The notes under the pieces are model-generated. The model made no database searches. It worked only from the letters and a program-made list of their open reading frames with translations, and was not told the origin of the DNA. Below are positions 31,256 through 42,956 of a stretch of DNA of 64,000 nucleotides, one piece after another. The DNA comes from Mesotaenium endlicherianum. Lineage: Eukaryota; Streptophyta; Zygnematophyceae; Zygnematales; Mesotaeniaceae. The stretch spans positions 752,079 to 816,078 of the forward strand of contig WELA01004388.1 in NCBI GenBank assembly GCA_009602735.1. The letters are read 5' to 3'. Within the stretch, counting starts at the first letter, position 1; every line of letters starts with the position of its first letter. The position numbers and the translations under genes are program-made.

Positions 31256-32114
31256 TTACGCCTGCCTGCCCGCCCGTACGCCCGCGCTTGCTACCATCAA
31301 AGCATGTGTGCAAAGCTCAGACAGCCACCCTCCTTGACCCCTCGCAAGACCGTCAAATTCAGCAGCTGNCCCCTGCGATTCGACAACAAAGCCCCACTCG
31401 AACGTCTCCCAGTCGTGCACCTCCAAGCGGCCCGCCGCCCAAACGCGGACGAGCAGGCGCGCCACAAAGGGCTCGCACTGACAGGTGGGCTGCAGGTTCT
31501 CCTCCTCCTTGACCACAGGATGCCCACCGGCCAGATGTCCACGCGCTGCACCTTCCGGATCTTTGCAAACAGCTGCGCACACGCGCATCACGCACGCACG
31601 CAAGCATTCAACACGGGCTTTGGCGTTGAGGGTATAAGAATTTCTCTTCGGGCCTTGCAACAAGTTGGAGGTGGTGGCAGGTAGTGTCTAATCTGTTGTG
31701 GCAAGGGGGGGGGGAGACAAGAAGGGCCTTCTTGCAATTATTGTGCAGTGTGAGAGAGAACACTCTCTGGCGTTAGGTGCTTCATGCAAGGCTCTTTTCA
31801 CACCTGGGATAATACTTGGGCTTTGCTGGGGCCCCTCCAGGCTTACTCCCCCCCTCCCCCCGCACACTTCATGCACCAAGGGGGTCCCGAGGCGGCCTAC
31901 AAGATGGGCGCCACGAGCTACAGAAAGGGTGCGCGGAGAGAGAGAGCGCGCACGTGCGCGTAGAGCGAGCACAAGGAGCGCACGCAAGGGCGTACCTGGG
32001 GGGCGTAGCGATTGTCGTCGTTGGCGAAGTAGACGAGGCCCAGCAGGTGGTGCTCCTTGACATACCGCAGCGCCACTTGGGCTGCTCCACACCCTTGCTC
32101 ATCGTGAAGTTCAG
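31256..32114 (-). pseudogene. GT43-like glycosyltransferase, two exons with frameshifts
   Basis: Exon at 31996-32114 (minus): LNFTMSKGVEQPK, then, one base out of frame, VALRYVKEHHLLGLVYFANDDNRYAPQ (split here for length at HLLG), ending in a CAG/GTACGC donor. The next exon begins at 31572 after GTGCGCAG: LFAKIRKVQRVDIWPVG. The junction is in phase and reproduces the GT43 layout: R/N-V-A-L, the DDN metal/UDP-sugar motif, LF-x2-IR and WPVG. GT43 enzymes (plant IRX9/IRX14 xylan synthesis, animal glucuronyltransferases) act in the Golgi. After WPVG the better-looking text (VVKEEENLQPTCQCEPFVAR) is again one base out of frame. Upstream exons were not defined. It may be a pseudogene or a real gene with sequence errors; an N lies at 31369. 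Confidence 0.65.
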
Positions 32115-33059
32115 CTGCTGCCCCACCGGCCGCACACCCGCACCCGTATACCTGCACAAGCATCAGCACCCGCACCTGCACAAATTGTACACCATCAGTC
32201 TCAGCCCCAGCAACCAGTACCTGCCCTAGCCCCAGCAACCAGTACCTGCCCTAGCCCCAGCAACCAGTATCAAGCCCAGCACCAGCAGCAGCATCACCAG
32301 CAGTGGACCCCTCCTCAAATGGCACTCACCTCCAACAAGCAAGGGGGGGAGCCAGCTTGAGCCAGCTGGAACCAACCGTCATCTGGTCTGCAGCAGTGCA
32401 GGTGCAGCTCACCACCCGCTTTTGGGGAGCAGCCATTCTGCGGCCATGGACCTTCCTCACCCACGCGTACACCGCAGCACTCCGCCAGACATTCACCGGC
32501 GACAGCCACTCTGCTCAAGGCTGGGCTGCAGTCTGAAAGGCAGTTGCAGGGTCCAGGCCAACGCCCGCGGCCAAAGACAGGCAGGGCTTAGAGTTCATTG
32601 TTGTGAGTCAGAAGGGCTCAGAGGCTTGTTGGGTAGTGGAAGGGAGAAGTGGGGCCAATGCAGGGGGGGCAAGGGCAAGGGCAAGGGGAAGGGCAAAGGG
32701 AAGGTGAAGGAAGGGGAAAAGGGGGAAAAGGGAGACATGGGGGAGGCATACGCGGCGCCGGAGCTGAGCGCGTGGAAGTCCAGCAGCTACGCCGTGACTC
32801 CACTGCAAACAACGCCTGCTCCCACCTCTCAGAGGTGGGTAGGGGATGCAGCAGAGGAAGAGAGGGCGGCAGCTGTCCTAGCATCCTCCTCAGCCTCTTA
32901 TCGGCTCGATTGCCCACCTGCACTCTAAACGTTGCCGACCCTCGATCCCAGCCCCAGCCCCAGGCAGGCGTGCCGAGTAGATGGGCACACACACCACATG
33001 CGTGTGCACACTCAAGCAGGCACAGACAGGCTCCCTTTTGCTCTTGCTGCTCTGACCGT
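32115..33059. other. GC-rich region with short tandem repeats; upstream exons not resolved
   Basis: Probably holds 5' parts of the GT43-like gene, but no exon could be fixed. A weak minus-strand candidate is SWLKLAPPLLVG ahead of a GTGAGT donor near 32330. Repeats: a 25-base unit (agccccagcaaccagtacct plus gccct) about 2.7 times at 32203-32270, and a purine-rich gggcaa-type hexamer array at about 32665-32720. Confidence 0.4.
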
Positions 33060-34170
33060 TCCTCCCTCCAGCCCTTGCTCTCCTATCTCTCCCTCTGTCT
33101 ACCTCCCTCCCCTCCATCCTCCTCTATCCCTCCCTCCCTCCCTCCCCTNNNNNNNNNNTCCCTCCCTCCCTCCATCAGTCCTTACTATCAGTCTCTTGCT
33201 CCCTCCTTCCCTCCTTCTCTATGTGTCCCTCTTATTTCTCCCTGCCCCTTACCCTCCTACACCCCAGCCCATCATCTCCTTCCCTTGCTTGCCCCTTCCC
33301 TCGCTCCCCGTCTCTCCCTCTCTCCCTACCTCCCTCAAACTTTCTGTCCCTCCTTTTTCCCTTCCTCCTCCCACTGTCCTTCCTCCATATCTACTTCTCT
33401 CTCTTATCCCTCCCATTAAATGTATGCCTCCCACTCTGTTGCCTCGTTACCTCCTTCCCTCTCCTTCCGCCCTTCCCTCGCACTCTCTCTCCTCCTTGCC
33501 CCCCTCGTGCTCTCTCTCCTCTACACCTCTTTTGCCCTTTTGCTTTCTCCCTGCCTCCCACCCTCCATTACTCCCGCCTTTCCCTTCTCCCTCCCTCTCT
33601 TTCTCTTGATCACTCTCGCCCTCCCTCCCTCCTTCCCTCCCTCCCTCCCTCCCTCCAAAATTTTCATCAATCCCTTCGTCCCTCCTCCCCTACTTGCCCC
33701 TTTGTCCCTCTCCCACACCCCGCCTCTTCCCTATGTTGACCCCAGCCCACTCTTCCCTTGCTTGCCCGTTCCTCGCTTTCCCTCCCTTTCTCCCTCCCAA
33801 TGTTCCTTTGTCCTATATCTGCGACTCTTCTTGCCTCCCTCTCGCTCCCTCTCCCTACCTCCTTTCCCTCCTTCCCTCTCTTGCTGTTCCTCTTTCCCTC
33901 CCACACTCCCTCCTTTGATTTCTCTTTGCCTCCCTGTCCCTCCTTATGTCTCCCTCTGTCTCCCTTCCATCCATCTCTATCTCTCCCTGCCTCACTTCCT
34001 CCCTCACACCATCCCTCCCTCCCTCTCCCGCCCCCTCTAGCTCTCCCCGCCTCTTTCCCACCCTCACTCCGTTCATTTTCCTCTCGCTCTCCCTCCTTCC
34101 CACCCTCTTTCTCTTTGTTCCTTTGTATGTCTCCCTCCCCCTCCCTATCTTTGTATGTGACGACAAAGCT
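33060..34170. repeat. CT-rich low-complexity tract with assembly gap
   Basis: About 1.1 kb in which the plus strand is almost entirely C and T, built on irregular CCCT/TCCC units. Ten Ns at 33149-33158 mark a gap. All open frames here (Ser/Pro/Leu on plus, Arg/Glu/Gly on minus) are composition artefacts. Confidence 0.85.
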
Positions 34171-35346
34171 AAAGACGCAATTTACCACATCACTTGCTCC
34201 CACTGCGAGCTATAAGAGTGAGAACAAGAGACCTTCCAAACCAATGTATAAATCGGCTGAAATTTAACGTAGCCCACATAGTCCTATCTTAACTCGTTAT
34301 GCAAAAGAGATGTCTAAAAGAATGTGCCGACACAGCATGTTGTAATTCCGCGTTAAATGTAGTTTAAATTCTACAAGTGAGCACATATAGTCCAAAAAGA
34401 GCGAGTGCGATTACGTTCTTTGAAGCTTCTTTTGGATCGATGTGTTTCGGATGTCCTTATCAAATTTTCAAAAACGTCTTTTCTATGACAAATACAGTCG
34501 GCTTATTCAACTTGCCGTCATACTTTGAATAATAAACGACGTGGAGGGTTGCGTATATCCCACAAACAAATTATGGAGGTAAAAGGGACTTCCAACACAC
34601 AATGAATAAAGTCGGGGCGAAAAGTCTGTTTGAGATATCTCAAGTACACTTGCCTCCCGTCTGCTAGCCAACTTGCAGAAGTTGAGCTAAAATAAGTGGG
34701 ATTTGCTGGTGGCGGCTCGTGGATGGGTTAGAATTGGGCTATCTGCGGTGGGGATTGTGCGGGGAATGTCGCGAGCGGGGTAGGTTAGAAGTTTTAGAAT
34801 GTGGACTGGAGGAGATCTGGTTGGTATGAGTCACATGAGGAATAGATGAGTCCACGTTCCAACCAGCGTCCAGTCCAAACGATGCTTCACGAAACCAACG
34901 CGTGCCAAAGCGGCACTCCAAATATAAAAACGTCGACCGCGCCCACCTGCAACGGCCGTCAAGGGCAACATTAACGATTAAAGAATTAACGGCAAAGTCT
35001 CCGACTAAAAAAAAACATTTGAGATTTATTTCCATTTTGTGATGTCGAGATAGAAATAGTTGTGACTAACTCGTATGTAATTTATTACTTTGTCTCAGAA
35101 AGTTAAGTTTCAATCGAACACTCCATGACTTTCCGCCACCAAGTTGTCGATGACTTATCTTCACCGAGTTGTGGGAGGAAATTCATCCAAAAGTGGCCGG
35201 AAGTGACCAAATAGAAATTAATAGAATAATAAAATTTGGATTTTCATTCGTCCAAATTTGCTCGTTGACGCGCAGCGGCCGATCCGGCTCGTATATATTT
35301 CCATTTCGGATTGTCGATGAAATTTGCCCCATGTCACCGTCAGGGT
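34171..35346. other. Intergenic, nothing recognised
   Basis: Mixed-composition DNA with only short frames. It ends abruptly at the truncation point of chromovirus copy 3. Confidence 0.5.
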
Positions 35347-36291
35347 GTACCATCCTTTGTGGTTTTGTCAGCAGGCTGCAACAAAATAGAACCCAGGGCA
35401 AAGTCAGTAGCATCAGTGACCACCCGCACAGGTTTGCGGGGGTCATAGACAACTAACACTGGGGCAGAACAGAGCATCTTTAAGGGTCTGGAAGGCAGCT
35501 TCCTGCTCTTCCCCCCACACATACCCTATGTCCTTCTTAGTAAGGTCAGTCAGTTTACTGGCCTTAGTGGAATAATTGGCAATATATCTTCTGTAGTAGT
35601 TAGATAACCCGAGGAAAGATCAAACTTCCGAGACAGACTGTGGTACTGGCCAGTCCCTTATGGTCTAGACTTTCTTAGGATCCACATTGATGCCTTCCTT
35701 ACTGACAACGTATCCTAAGAATTCAATACTTTCTATGAAGAAATCACACTTGCTCATTTTAGTACACAACTGATTCTTCCTTAGATTGTCCATCACTGTC
35801 TTCAAGTGCTCAGCATGCTCAGCTTCACCTTTAGAGAAAATCAAAATATCATCCAAGAAGACTTGCACAAAAATATCCAAGTAAGGTCTAAAAATGTCAT
35901 TCATAGCAGCCATGAAGGTTGCGGGGGCATTAGTCAGTCCAAATGGCATCACATTAAACTCATAGTGTCCATAACGTGTGCGGAAGGCAGTCTTGTGTTG
36001 ATCTCCCTCAGCAATGCTGATTTGATGATAACCACTCTTGAGATTTATCTTACTGAAAACTTCAGCACCAAACAGGGCATCAAGCAAGTCCTTGATTCTG
36101 GGTAAAGCATACTTGTTCTTTATTGTAATCCTGTTAAGAGCTCTGTAATCCACGCATATTCGCATACTGCCATCCTTTTTCTTAACAAATAGGATAGGTG
36201 CGGCATGAGGTGATTTACTAGGTGAAATATAACCACTTTCCTCCAGCTCTGCAATCTGTCTTTTCAACTCTTCATTCTCCGCATAAAACAA
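35347..36291 (-). pseudogene. RT and partial RNase H of copy 3
   Basis: One frame (36291-35665) covers most of [63 protein letters not shown] and [13 protein letters not shown]. The first catalytic Asp (SKIDLKSG in copy 2) has become Asn, so polymerase activity would be lost. Downstream of a stop near 35665, the thumb and the start of RNase H ([20 protein letters not shown]) continue to the break at 35347. Confidence 0.85.
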
Positions 36292-36502
36292 GCCATAGGT
36301 GCGTTGCTAAGGTAGCTGACTACTTCAAGGTAATAAATCAATCTTATGATCTACTTCCCTCTTAGGGTGCAGTCCTGGAGGCATATTTAAAACATACATA
36401 TACCGAGCAACAATGCAGCGATAGGGTGCTCCGAAGGGCTCACCTTTTTCTCAACCACTTCGTCAGGTTGAGGAGGTACCTCTTTTAGCAGCAAACAGAA
36501 CA

Positions 36503-37230
36503 TTATGTTTCCTTTTGATTCCAGCTTTCAATGAACTCCATTGCATTCAACAATTTGCATTCTCCTGGAAGCCTCTTCGTTTCCTTCATTTGCCATCCAT
36601 ATAGGATAAGAGAAGAGATACTGGTGGGTGTCAAGTTAGTTTGCCCATCACTGGCTCCTCTCACCTTAACTGTACCTCTGCTCCAACACACTTCAGCTTG
36701 ATGTCTGTTAAGCCAAGACCTGCCTAGCACGAGATCATAAAAGCTGGTGTTGAGTACCTCAAATGTAAGCGTTTCAATTTGTGTTGCAATGCCATAACCT
36801 AACTGGACCTCAATAGGCTTGGTTATGACTCCTCCCGAGATACTGAAGGCATCTCCAAGGAATATTTTTCTATTCCCTTGGGTGACAATAGGCAGCCTTA
36901 GCTGCTTAACTAAGTCCTTATAAATAAAAGTATGTGACGCCCCTCCGTCAACAAATGCCCACACTTTCCTACCTGCAATCGTACTATGCAGTAGGATAGG
37001 GGGAATTAACTTTTCCTGACTTTTGCATTATTCTCGTGACTTAACAAAGAAATGTTGGACATCAGGTGGAACAAGATCACCCAAAGTATGCACTCTCTGG
37101 AGGTCTATATTGCTGATGGTCTCCTTTATGTGTTTGTCAGGCATGCATAGTGAATCCAGTTCAGCAGAACCCATAATACCTGTTACGAGTGCAGCTAGTG
37201 ACGACTCACTATATCTAGCATCCTCACAGT
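36503..37230 (-). pseudogene. Protease region of copy 3
   Basis: Contains [20 protein letters not shown] (the D-G-G-A loop shared with copies 1 and 2), the [10 protein letters not shown]-type strand and [18 protein letters not shown]. Upstream, in the pol frame after the frameshift site, are two stops including a TAA near 37027 where copy 2 has TGC or CAA nearby. Confidence 0.8.
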
Positions 37231-37267
37231 CAATAGACTAGATTATTGACTGTTGCTGTCTTATAAA
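37226..37267 (-). promoter_or_regulatory. Gag-pol hairpin of copy 3 with mutated slippery site
   Basis: On the minus strand TTTATAA (37261-37267) replaces TTTAAAA. After the same 7-base spacer a perfect 10-bp stem forms: ACAGTCAATA with TATTGACTGT around an 8-base loop. The G-C pair of copy 2 is A-T here, so both sides changed together. Confidence 0.6.
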
Positions 37268-38709
37268 GGCTGATCCTTTCTCTCGACCTTTGGAAGGTGT
37301 TTTCTAGGACACTGCTCTCTGTAGTGGCCCAACTCCTGGCAAAGGAAGCAAACAAATTTTGCTGAGGTTGGCCTCGGCTTAGTCCTACCACCACCTCTTC
37401 CATAGCCCCCTCGAGAGTATCCACCACTCCCTCTAGATTGCATAGCATTGTACTCATACTCATACTCATTACCATGTTCATCCTCAGCCTGGTCTCCTTC
37501 AATTGCATTGTAGAAATCATGTGGCTCTTTGACAATCTTAGACACCAAAACATTACCCTGGCGCTTGTAATTGAACTGCTGCTAATCTCAGGCATCCTGG
37601 ATCAAGTCAGCCAGTTTCTCATACTGCTTTTAAGCAAAATGACTAGAGGCCTCGGGTTTCAAGCCATACCTGAAGTATGCTATCCTATAACGTTTCGACA
37701 GTTCCAGTTGCTTCATCATGTTCTCCTGGAACTTCTGAGAAAATTCAGCAACTGAAGTGGTCTGCTTCAGTGTAAGGGAGATCATTGCATAGATAGCTTT
37801 CTCCTACTGATTGATAACATCAAATTTCTCATGCAATTTCTCGACAAACTCTACCCAAGTAGGGTCACCGAGCTATTGAGCCTTACGGTCTCTTTTCCAA
37901 TACAGCCACCAGTCTGCTGCACTGCTCTTTAGTAGGGCATTAGTGTGACTGACTTTCTCGTATTCCTGCAGTTCCGGATAGTTCTCCAGCCACTGCTCAA
38001 CATCAGCGAGAAACTTGATCAGGTAATACTTTTTGTATCCCTCAGGATCATAATCTTGAGGAGGTTTTGGCTTAGGCTTACTAGGTCCTCTGCCACCACC
38101 TCCAGTGGTATGAGAACCCAGTGGGCCTCTATCACGCAGCAAAGCCATCCTTTTGTCCTCTTGTTGGGACTGATACATGCTCGTCATTTGCGATTGCATT
38201 CGCACAAATAATGCTCCCAGGTCCACATTCTGAGGTGGGAGCCTAGCAAACGCAGCACTAGCAGTGGCATTCACTTGCTGAGTAGTGTCCTCAACATTCC
38301 CTCTTGCTCCTGCAGCAACAATTCCTGCCGCATTCAGCCGGTCACGAATTTGACCTAGAGGCACATTAAGTTGTACAGCAGGAGGTGGGTTCAGAACGTT
38401 GGCCCTTTCGGCCATAAGTTCTTCGACAGTGCGCTCGTCCGCTGGCTGTCCTTCCGTCCTTTCTGCGTCTTTAGCAGCTTTTGCTAATTGTTTGGCTTCT
38501 AATCAGACTCTCTCCTCCTCAGCCTGCTGTGTTGCGACTGCGGCAAGACCAGTTGCCTCATCTGCAGCCTCTCTAGCTGCAGAATCTGCCACTGCTTCAA
38601 AATAGGTACGGGTTTCCGCTACATGGCTTTCAGCCTGGTTTTTGACATTCTCATTATCCTGGTTCTCCATGTCTCGGGAGTTGCTAGTTTGAGACCTTGT
38701 CCTTACCAT
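37250..38709 (-). pseudogene. gag of chromovirus copy 3
   Basis: Opens [20 protein letters not shown] at 38709. The Ala/Glu-rich N-terminus stops near 38503, then continues through the [20 protein letters not shown] stretch and the capsid domain (38415-37873 and onwards) to an intact zinc knuckle CFLCQELGHYREQC near 37320. Stops include TAG at 37804-37806 and 37582-37584 (CAG in the other copies) and TGA at 37588-37590 (TGG in copy 2). Confidence 0.85.
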
Positions 38710-38730
38710 ACAAAGAAGACTATGATAACT

Positions 38731-38742
38731 GCTTCGATACCA
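38731..38742 (-). promoter_or_regulatory. Primer-binding site of copy 3
   Basis: Reads TGGTATCGAAGC on the minus strand, one base from the sites in copies 1 and 2, next to the LTR end. Confidence 0.8.
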
Positions 38743-38743
38743 G

Positions 38744-39465
38744 TGAAATCAATCAATTTACCAATTGGCGATTATCAATTAATGAAAGATTTTTTTATCA
38801 ACAAGCTATCTTATAGTATTTTCTGTTTACTGCTTAAACAGCAAAGGACATTTTGTACTGGCGGCATATAATACTCACAAGTCAAATGCAAGTAAACGAG
38901 CATCAGTTATGCAATTTGTAAACTTGTACATAAGCAAGATTAGAAGACAATTGACATCAATGGCTTCTCGCCTTGGATTCAGATTCCTCTCAGTAAGCTG
39001 TACAAGAGAGTTGGCCTTGTCTTTGAATGCCGAACTCGAGAGCGCAATACCTAGCATATGTACATGGAATGAGTTTATTGTTCAATGACAAGTGCGATGG
39101 CGCCGCTTACCCGGGAGTTAATCACGTTGGTAGGACCTCGGTTAACCAAATCCACTGCCATCTCCCATCATCCCGAATCGCCATCCATCCTAAGGATGTC
39201 ATCTGGCCATTCATCTAGCATATCACACTTAGATGCATATCTAGGCAGTTCGCTGCTACCGAGTACGCAAGTCAATTGGCTGTCAAAGAATGTGTCAACA
39301 AGCTGACCTACGTTGACTTCAGCCTGCTCCTCCCGGCTGAGTCATTAAATTGATAAATTTACAAAGTCCAGCAGTTTGAATATTAATTAGAGTTCAGCAG
39401 ACTGAACTTATTTAACTATTACATTTAAATGGATATTATATCTACCAATATACTTATTCATTACA
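38744..39465 (-). repeat. 5' LTR of copy 3 (LTR-A, full length)
   Basis: On the minus strand it runs from TGTAATGAATAAG (edge 39465) to GATTGATTTCA (edge 38744), 722 bases. The donor motif is changed to GTAAAT. Confidence 0.88.
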
Positions 39466-42007
39466 GAACCATACAAGAAGGTTCTAGAAGTACTTTGCTA
39501 GAGAGGATACTTAAAGTTGAAGCATAACATAGGAAGCACAAAGTAGTGGAAAGAGTCTTATCTTAGAGAGTTTGAAGCTTGAAAACTTACATCTTGTACA
39601 CGGGTTTTTTTAAATAAATGAGTTCTTTGCTATTCCTCTCTTATGTAGCTCTCTAGCTTTTGCAAGGGAGGCACACCACCAGGCCACCCCACCTTGTGTA
39701 TGCAACTAGGAAACATCCTCATGCACGCTTCCACTCGCGGGTGTGGGTGCGTGAGTGTGTATCGGCCCACTCACTGCACCCTTCCCCCTTTCAACCTATG
39801 GTGGGCCATTAATTTTTATTTTTTTTGAGAAATTTGTTTGAATTAATTTTCGCGATGCAAAAATCTTAAAATTAAGATTTATGATTGGCATAATCAAACA
39901 ACATGTTTCTGCATGATAAAGTTTGACGTGGGCAAAATTTATGTGACATTCTTTTATTAATTAAATGATATGTAAACATAGCCCAACTTGTGATTCATGG
40001 TGTTAGAATAGAAGTATATTTTATGCCAACCACCAAGAGGACAATTGCCGCAAGCACTATCTTCTATACCTATTATATCCTTGCATCTTGGTCTACATGT
40101 GTCAAATTTTCCTCTCATACTTTTTTTGCTCTTTTTGCAAGAGCAATTCTTTTTGTCTATTGTGAGAATTTATGATTATTTCAATACCTCCTTGAAATAT
40201 GATGTCATGAGAATTTACGATTATCTCAATACCTCCTTGAAATATGATGTCCAAATTGCTATAAATGTGTGAGAAAAAAAGTTTTTCACAATGATGGAGA
40301 TGCAATAGGTATTGCTCAAAAAACAAATGAACCACGTAAGCTTGTCAAATAAAATTGCATACTGAACATGAAGTATTAAAAGGTGGTCTGGTACCTAAAA
40401 AAAATCACCACGTTTTACTTCATGGAACAAAAAAATATATTTTTTAGATCATTGCAGGATATATGAGAACAAACTTTGTAGACTTTAAGACACCTTCTTG
40501 AAAGGTGTACCGTATATAGTAGGATGTGAAAGGACATGTGCACTTGTGAACTCAAAATGTTAGGAAAATAATTTGTTGTCATCTGGCAACAATCATCTGT
40601 TGATTATTGAGAAGGTCTAATATCATACTTATCAAGTACTAGAAGTTACCCTATTCATGTACACATTCTCACAATCAACATGTTCCGACAACATCAAGGA
40701 TGTCATGAAAAAATACTTCAACCACATACGTCACTTACATAATTTGTGGTTGACCAATCAACAACTTTGATCAAGGACGGGTATGAAGAGCACTTCATGG
40801 TAATCTCGACCAAGGAAAATTGTATAGTAAACAGATCGACCGAAGGGCACACAGGAATTTCTTTCTTACGTCTTTACCTCCATTGACAAAGAACCTACTA
40901 ACAATGTAGCTATTGTTCACTGTGAGAAGCACGTTCACCACGACTTTTGCCAAAAAACACAACAAAGGTCTTTTATTGTTCGGCGTTGAATAGATTGATT
41001 CAAAACTGACCTCTTACAGTTGGAACATAGTAGACAAGAAGCATGTTTCAACCTGCTTTTTACCAAACAAGACTGATCAAAAAAACGTCAACCCAGATAA
41101 CCTTAAGTGGCAACTGCTGTTGAGTCGATAAAAAATAAAACTGGTGAATTTGGGTGAAGTTGGGTGAAGTTGGGTGAAGTGCAGAGTTGAACACAGTTGA
41201 ACATGGTTGAACTTCTTGAAGAGGACTGGAGTGGACTGGAGGGCTGCTGGAGGCCCGGAAGGGCCCGGAAGGTGGAATAAAGAAAATGAAAGGGCGGCAG
41301 GGGCAGGTAGACGACACGTATGATGTCTTTGACGAGGCTGCTCTGGGCTGCACACGCCAACATGGCTTGTCTCGGTTGGTCTCCGTGGTCTCGGGAGTCG
41401 GTTGCTCGCGGTTGCTTGATCCCGTAACTATATCTTGACGAGAATTTACGCCGTCGTCGAATCTTTATCTTCAGGTGTCGTCGTATCCTCAAGCTTTTTG
41501 GCGAGGAGAATCCTGGTCTTGGACCAGTCTGGACTGGCGTGACCTGGCCAGAGATAGTACAAAACTTCAGCTGCAAAATCACTTGTGCTGTTTGGTTGCT
41601 TAAAGGATTGCATTCCACGACAAAATAAAACAGAAACAGGATGATCGTCCACAAGAGCCGGCGACAGGCCTAGTGTCTCAGACCTCGTCCGATTGTCGAG
41701 GCCTTGCCGCCTTGGTTGGCCAGTAACACGTCGGTGATCACCGAGCAAGGCAAACTGCACCCGTTGCCCTGCCGTTGCCTGCAGTCGCCTCTCTCGAGTT
41801 TCTCCTTGTTCGCCCCGCATCGGTAATGATCAGTAAGGAGTAAAGGAAGGACTCTGGAGTCAGGACAAGGAGCAACTGGGTCCGAGGCTCGAGCCTCGAG
41901 GCAGTGGGAGGCTGGAGGCTGGAGCACTCGAGCAGGAGCAAACTGACGTGTTTATTTTACACCAGGGGTTTAACGTATTCGGAGATACAGGTAAAAGTTT
42001 CTCGATA
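39466..42007. other. AT-rich intergenic DNA with small repeats
   Basis: No gene was recognised. A direct duplication of about 44 bases lies at 40164-40251 (each unit contains tcaatacctccttgaaatat). Three copies of gttgggtgaa are in tandem at about 41150-41180. The 41340-41945 part is richer in GC, and frames on the minus strand (41103-41654, 41446-41820) have no recognisable domain; it could be LTR-like leader DNA, but no ends were found. Confidence 0.4.
40164..40251. repeat. Direct tandem duplication, unit ~44 bp, two copies
   Basis: Each unit reads gagaattta(t/c)gattat(t/c)tcaa and then tacctccttgaaatatgatg; the two differ at two or three bases. Confidence 0.8.
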
Positions 42008-42015
42008 GTTTAGCC

Positions 42016-42374
42016 CATGGGGTGCTAACTCTTTTCATCTGAAGGGGCCTCTTGGCGAAAACAATCAAGGTATTTTTGATTGGCAAATTTTTTCAATAAT
42101 TCTTGTGTTAGTGCGAATTTCGGTGACTTATTTCAAAAGGTCTAACTACCTTGCGACAAAAATCCCACCATCATATGATGTGAAAATGGCCAATATAATA
42201 CAGTTTTGGCGCTTTTGTCAAGGTTGTTGCGCCAAAACTCAACTGTCCGCAATACCCTGCGTCGATCGGAATTTAATATTTCGCAAAAAATCAATGAGAT
42301 TTCGGCGACGCACTTGCAAAGTATGCGAAAAAAATCAATATTTTGGGGAACGTTGTGACAGTTAGCACCCCATG
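42016..42374. mobile_element. hAT-like MITE (359 bp) upstream of the kinase gene
   Basis: Inverted ends CATGGGGTGCTAACT and AGTTAGCACCCCATG (one mismatch-free core GGGGTGCTAAC) bound a non-coding 359-base unit. GTTTAGCC is duplicated exactly on both sides (42008-42015 and 42375-42382). The 8-base duplication and the CA..TG-type ends fit hAT elements. It is unrelated in sequence to the MITE at 18557. It lies 575 bases before the kinase start codon. Confidence 0.82.
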
Positions 42375-42382
42375 GTTTAGCC

Positions 42383-42956
42383 GATAATCTGTTATCATCT
42401 GTAATCCATTTTTAGCCAGCTCAAGACAAACGTCAAGTGCTCGACTTTCGAAGTCAAACACTCCAATGCGCTTACAGCTGCTTACAGCTCTACAAAATCG
42501 ACCTGGGGTGATCGGGGCAAATATGTGTGGTCGAAACACGCTTCAGGATAGTGGCCGGTAGCAGCCGGTTGTCTATTTGCCACAAAGTGCCCCAGTTGCC
42601 ATCCTGTTTCGGTCCTTGTCCCTGGATTGTCTCTCCCATCTGCTCCCATCATTGCTAATCACTGCTAATGACTCACTTTCGACTCGTGGAATTTGCAAGA
42701 CGATACATCACAACAAAGCTTCAAGGCTCTTCAAAGACCATCTCAAGTATGGCATGAAATAGACTCGCAATACCGACCGTCATTCGACTGTAAGCATTGT
42801 AGCTCGGAGGGATAACAAGCAATGCGTCTAGGTTTGGTGCCATAGCCCCATATCTGCGAGTTGCCAGAAATAAGGCTGGAGCTCAGTATGAAGAATGTCC
42901 CGAGCACTAGTTGGTCAAGGGCGTGAATGTGGTGTTAAGCATTAAAGAGCACGAGC
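42383..42956 (+). other. Upstream region of the kinase gene
   Basis: Probable promoter and 5' UTR by position. No confident TATA box or start site could be chosen. Confidence 0.35.

Larger units (their letters stand above)
35347..39465 (-). mobile_element. Chromovirus copy 3, 3'-truncated
   Basis: Minus-strand member of the same family: complete 5' LTR (38744-39465), primer site, gag, protease, RT and the start of RNase H, ending at about 35347 in the middle of RNase H (just after DKTTKDG). Integrase, chromodomain, ORF3 and 3' LTR are absent. It keeps some features lost elsewhere, such as the full zinc knuckle and a perfect gag-pol hairpin. Confidence 0.9.

Noticed and set aside
32615-32992. 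Upstream exons of the GT43-like gene
   Set aside because: Candidate peptides such as SWLKLAPPLLVG resemble the family only loosely and no consistent splice chain could be built.
32649-34267. Ser/Pro/Leu-rich plus-strand and Arg/Glu/Gly-rich minus-strand frames
   Set aside because: They arise from CT-rich low-complexity DNA and some read across the N gap.
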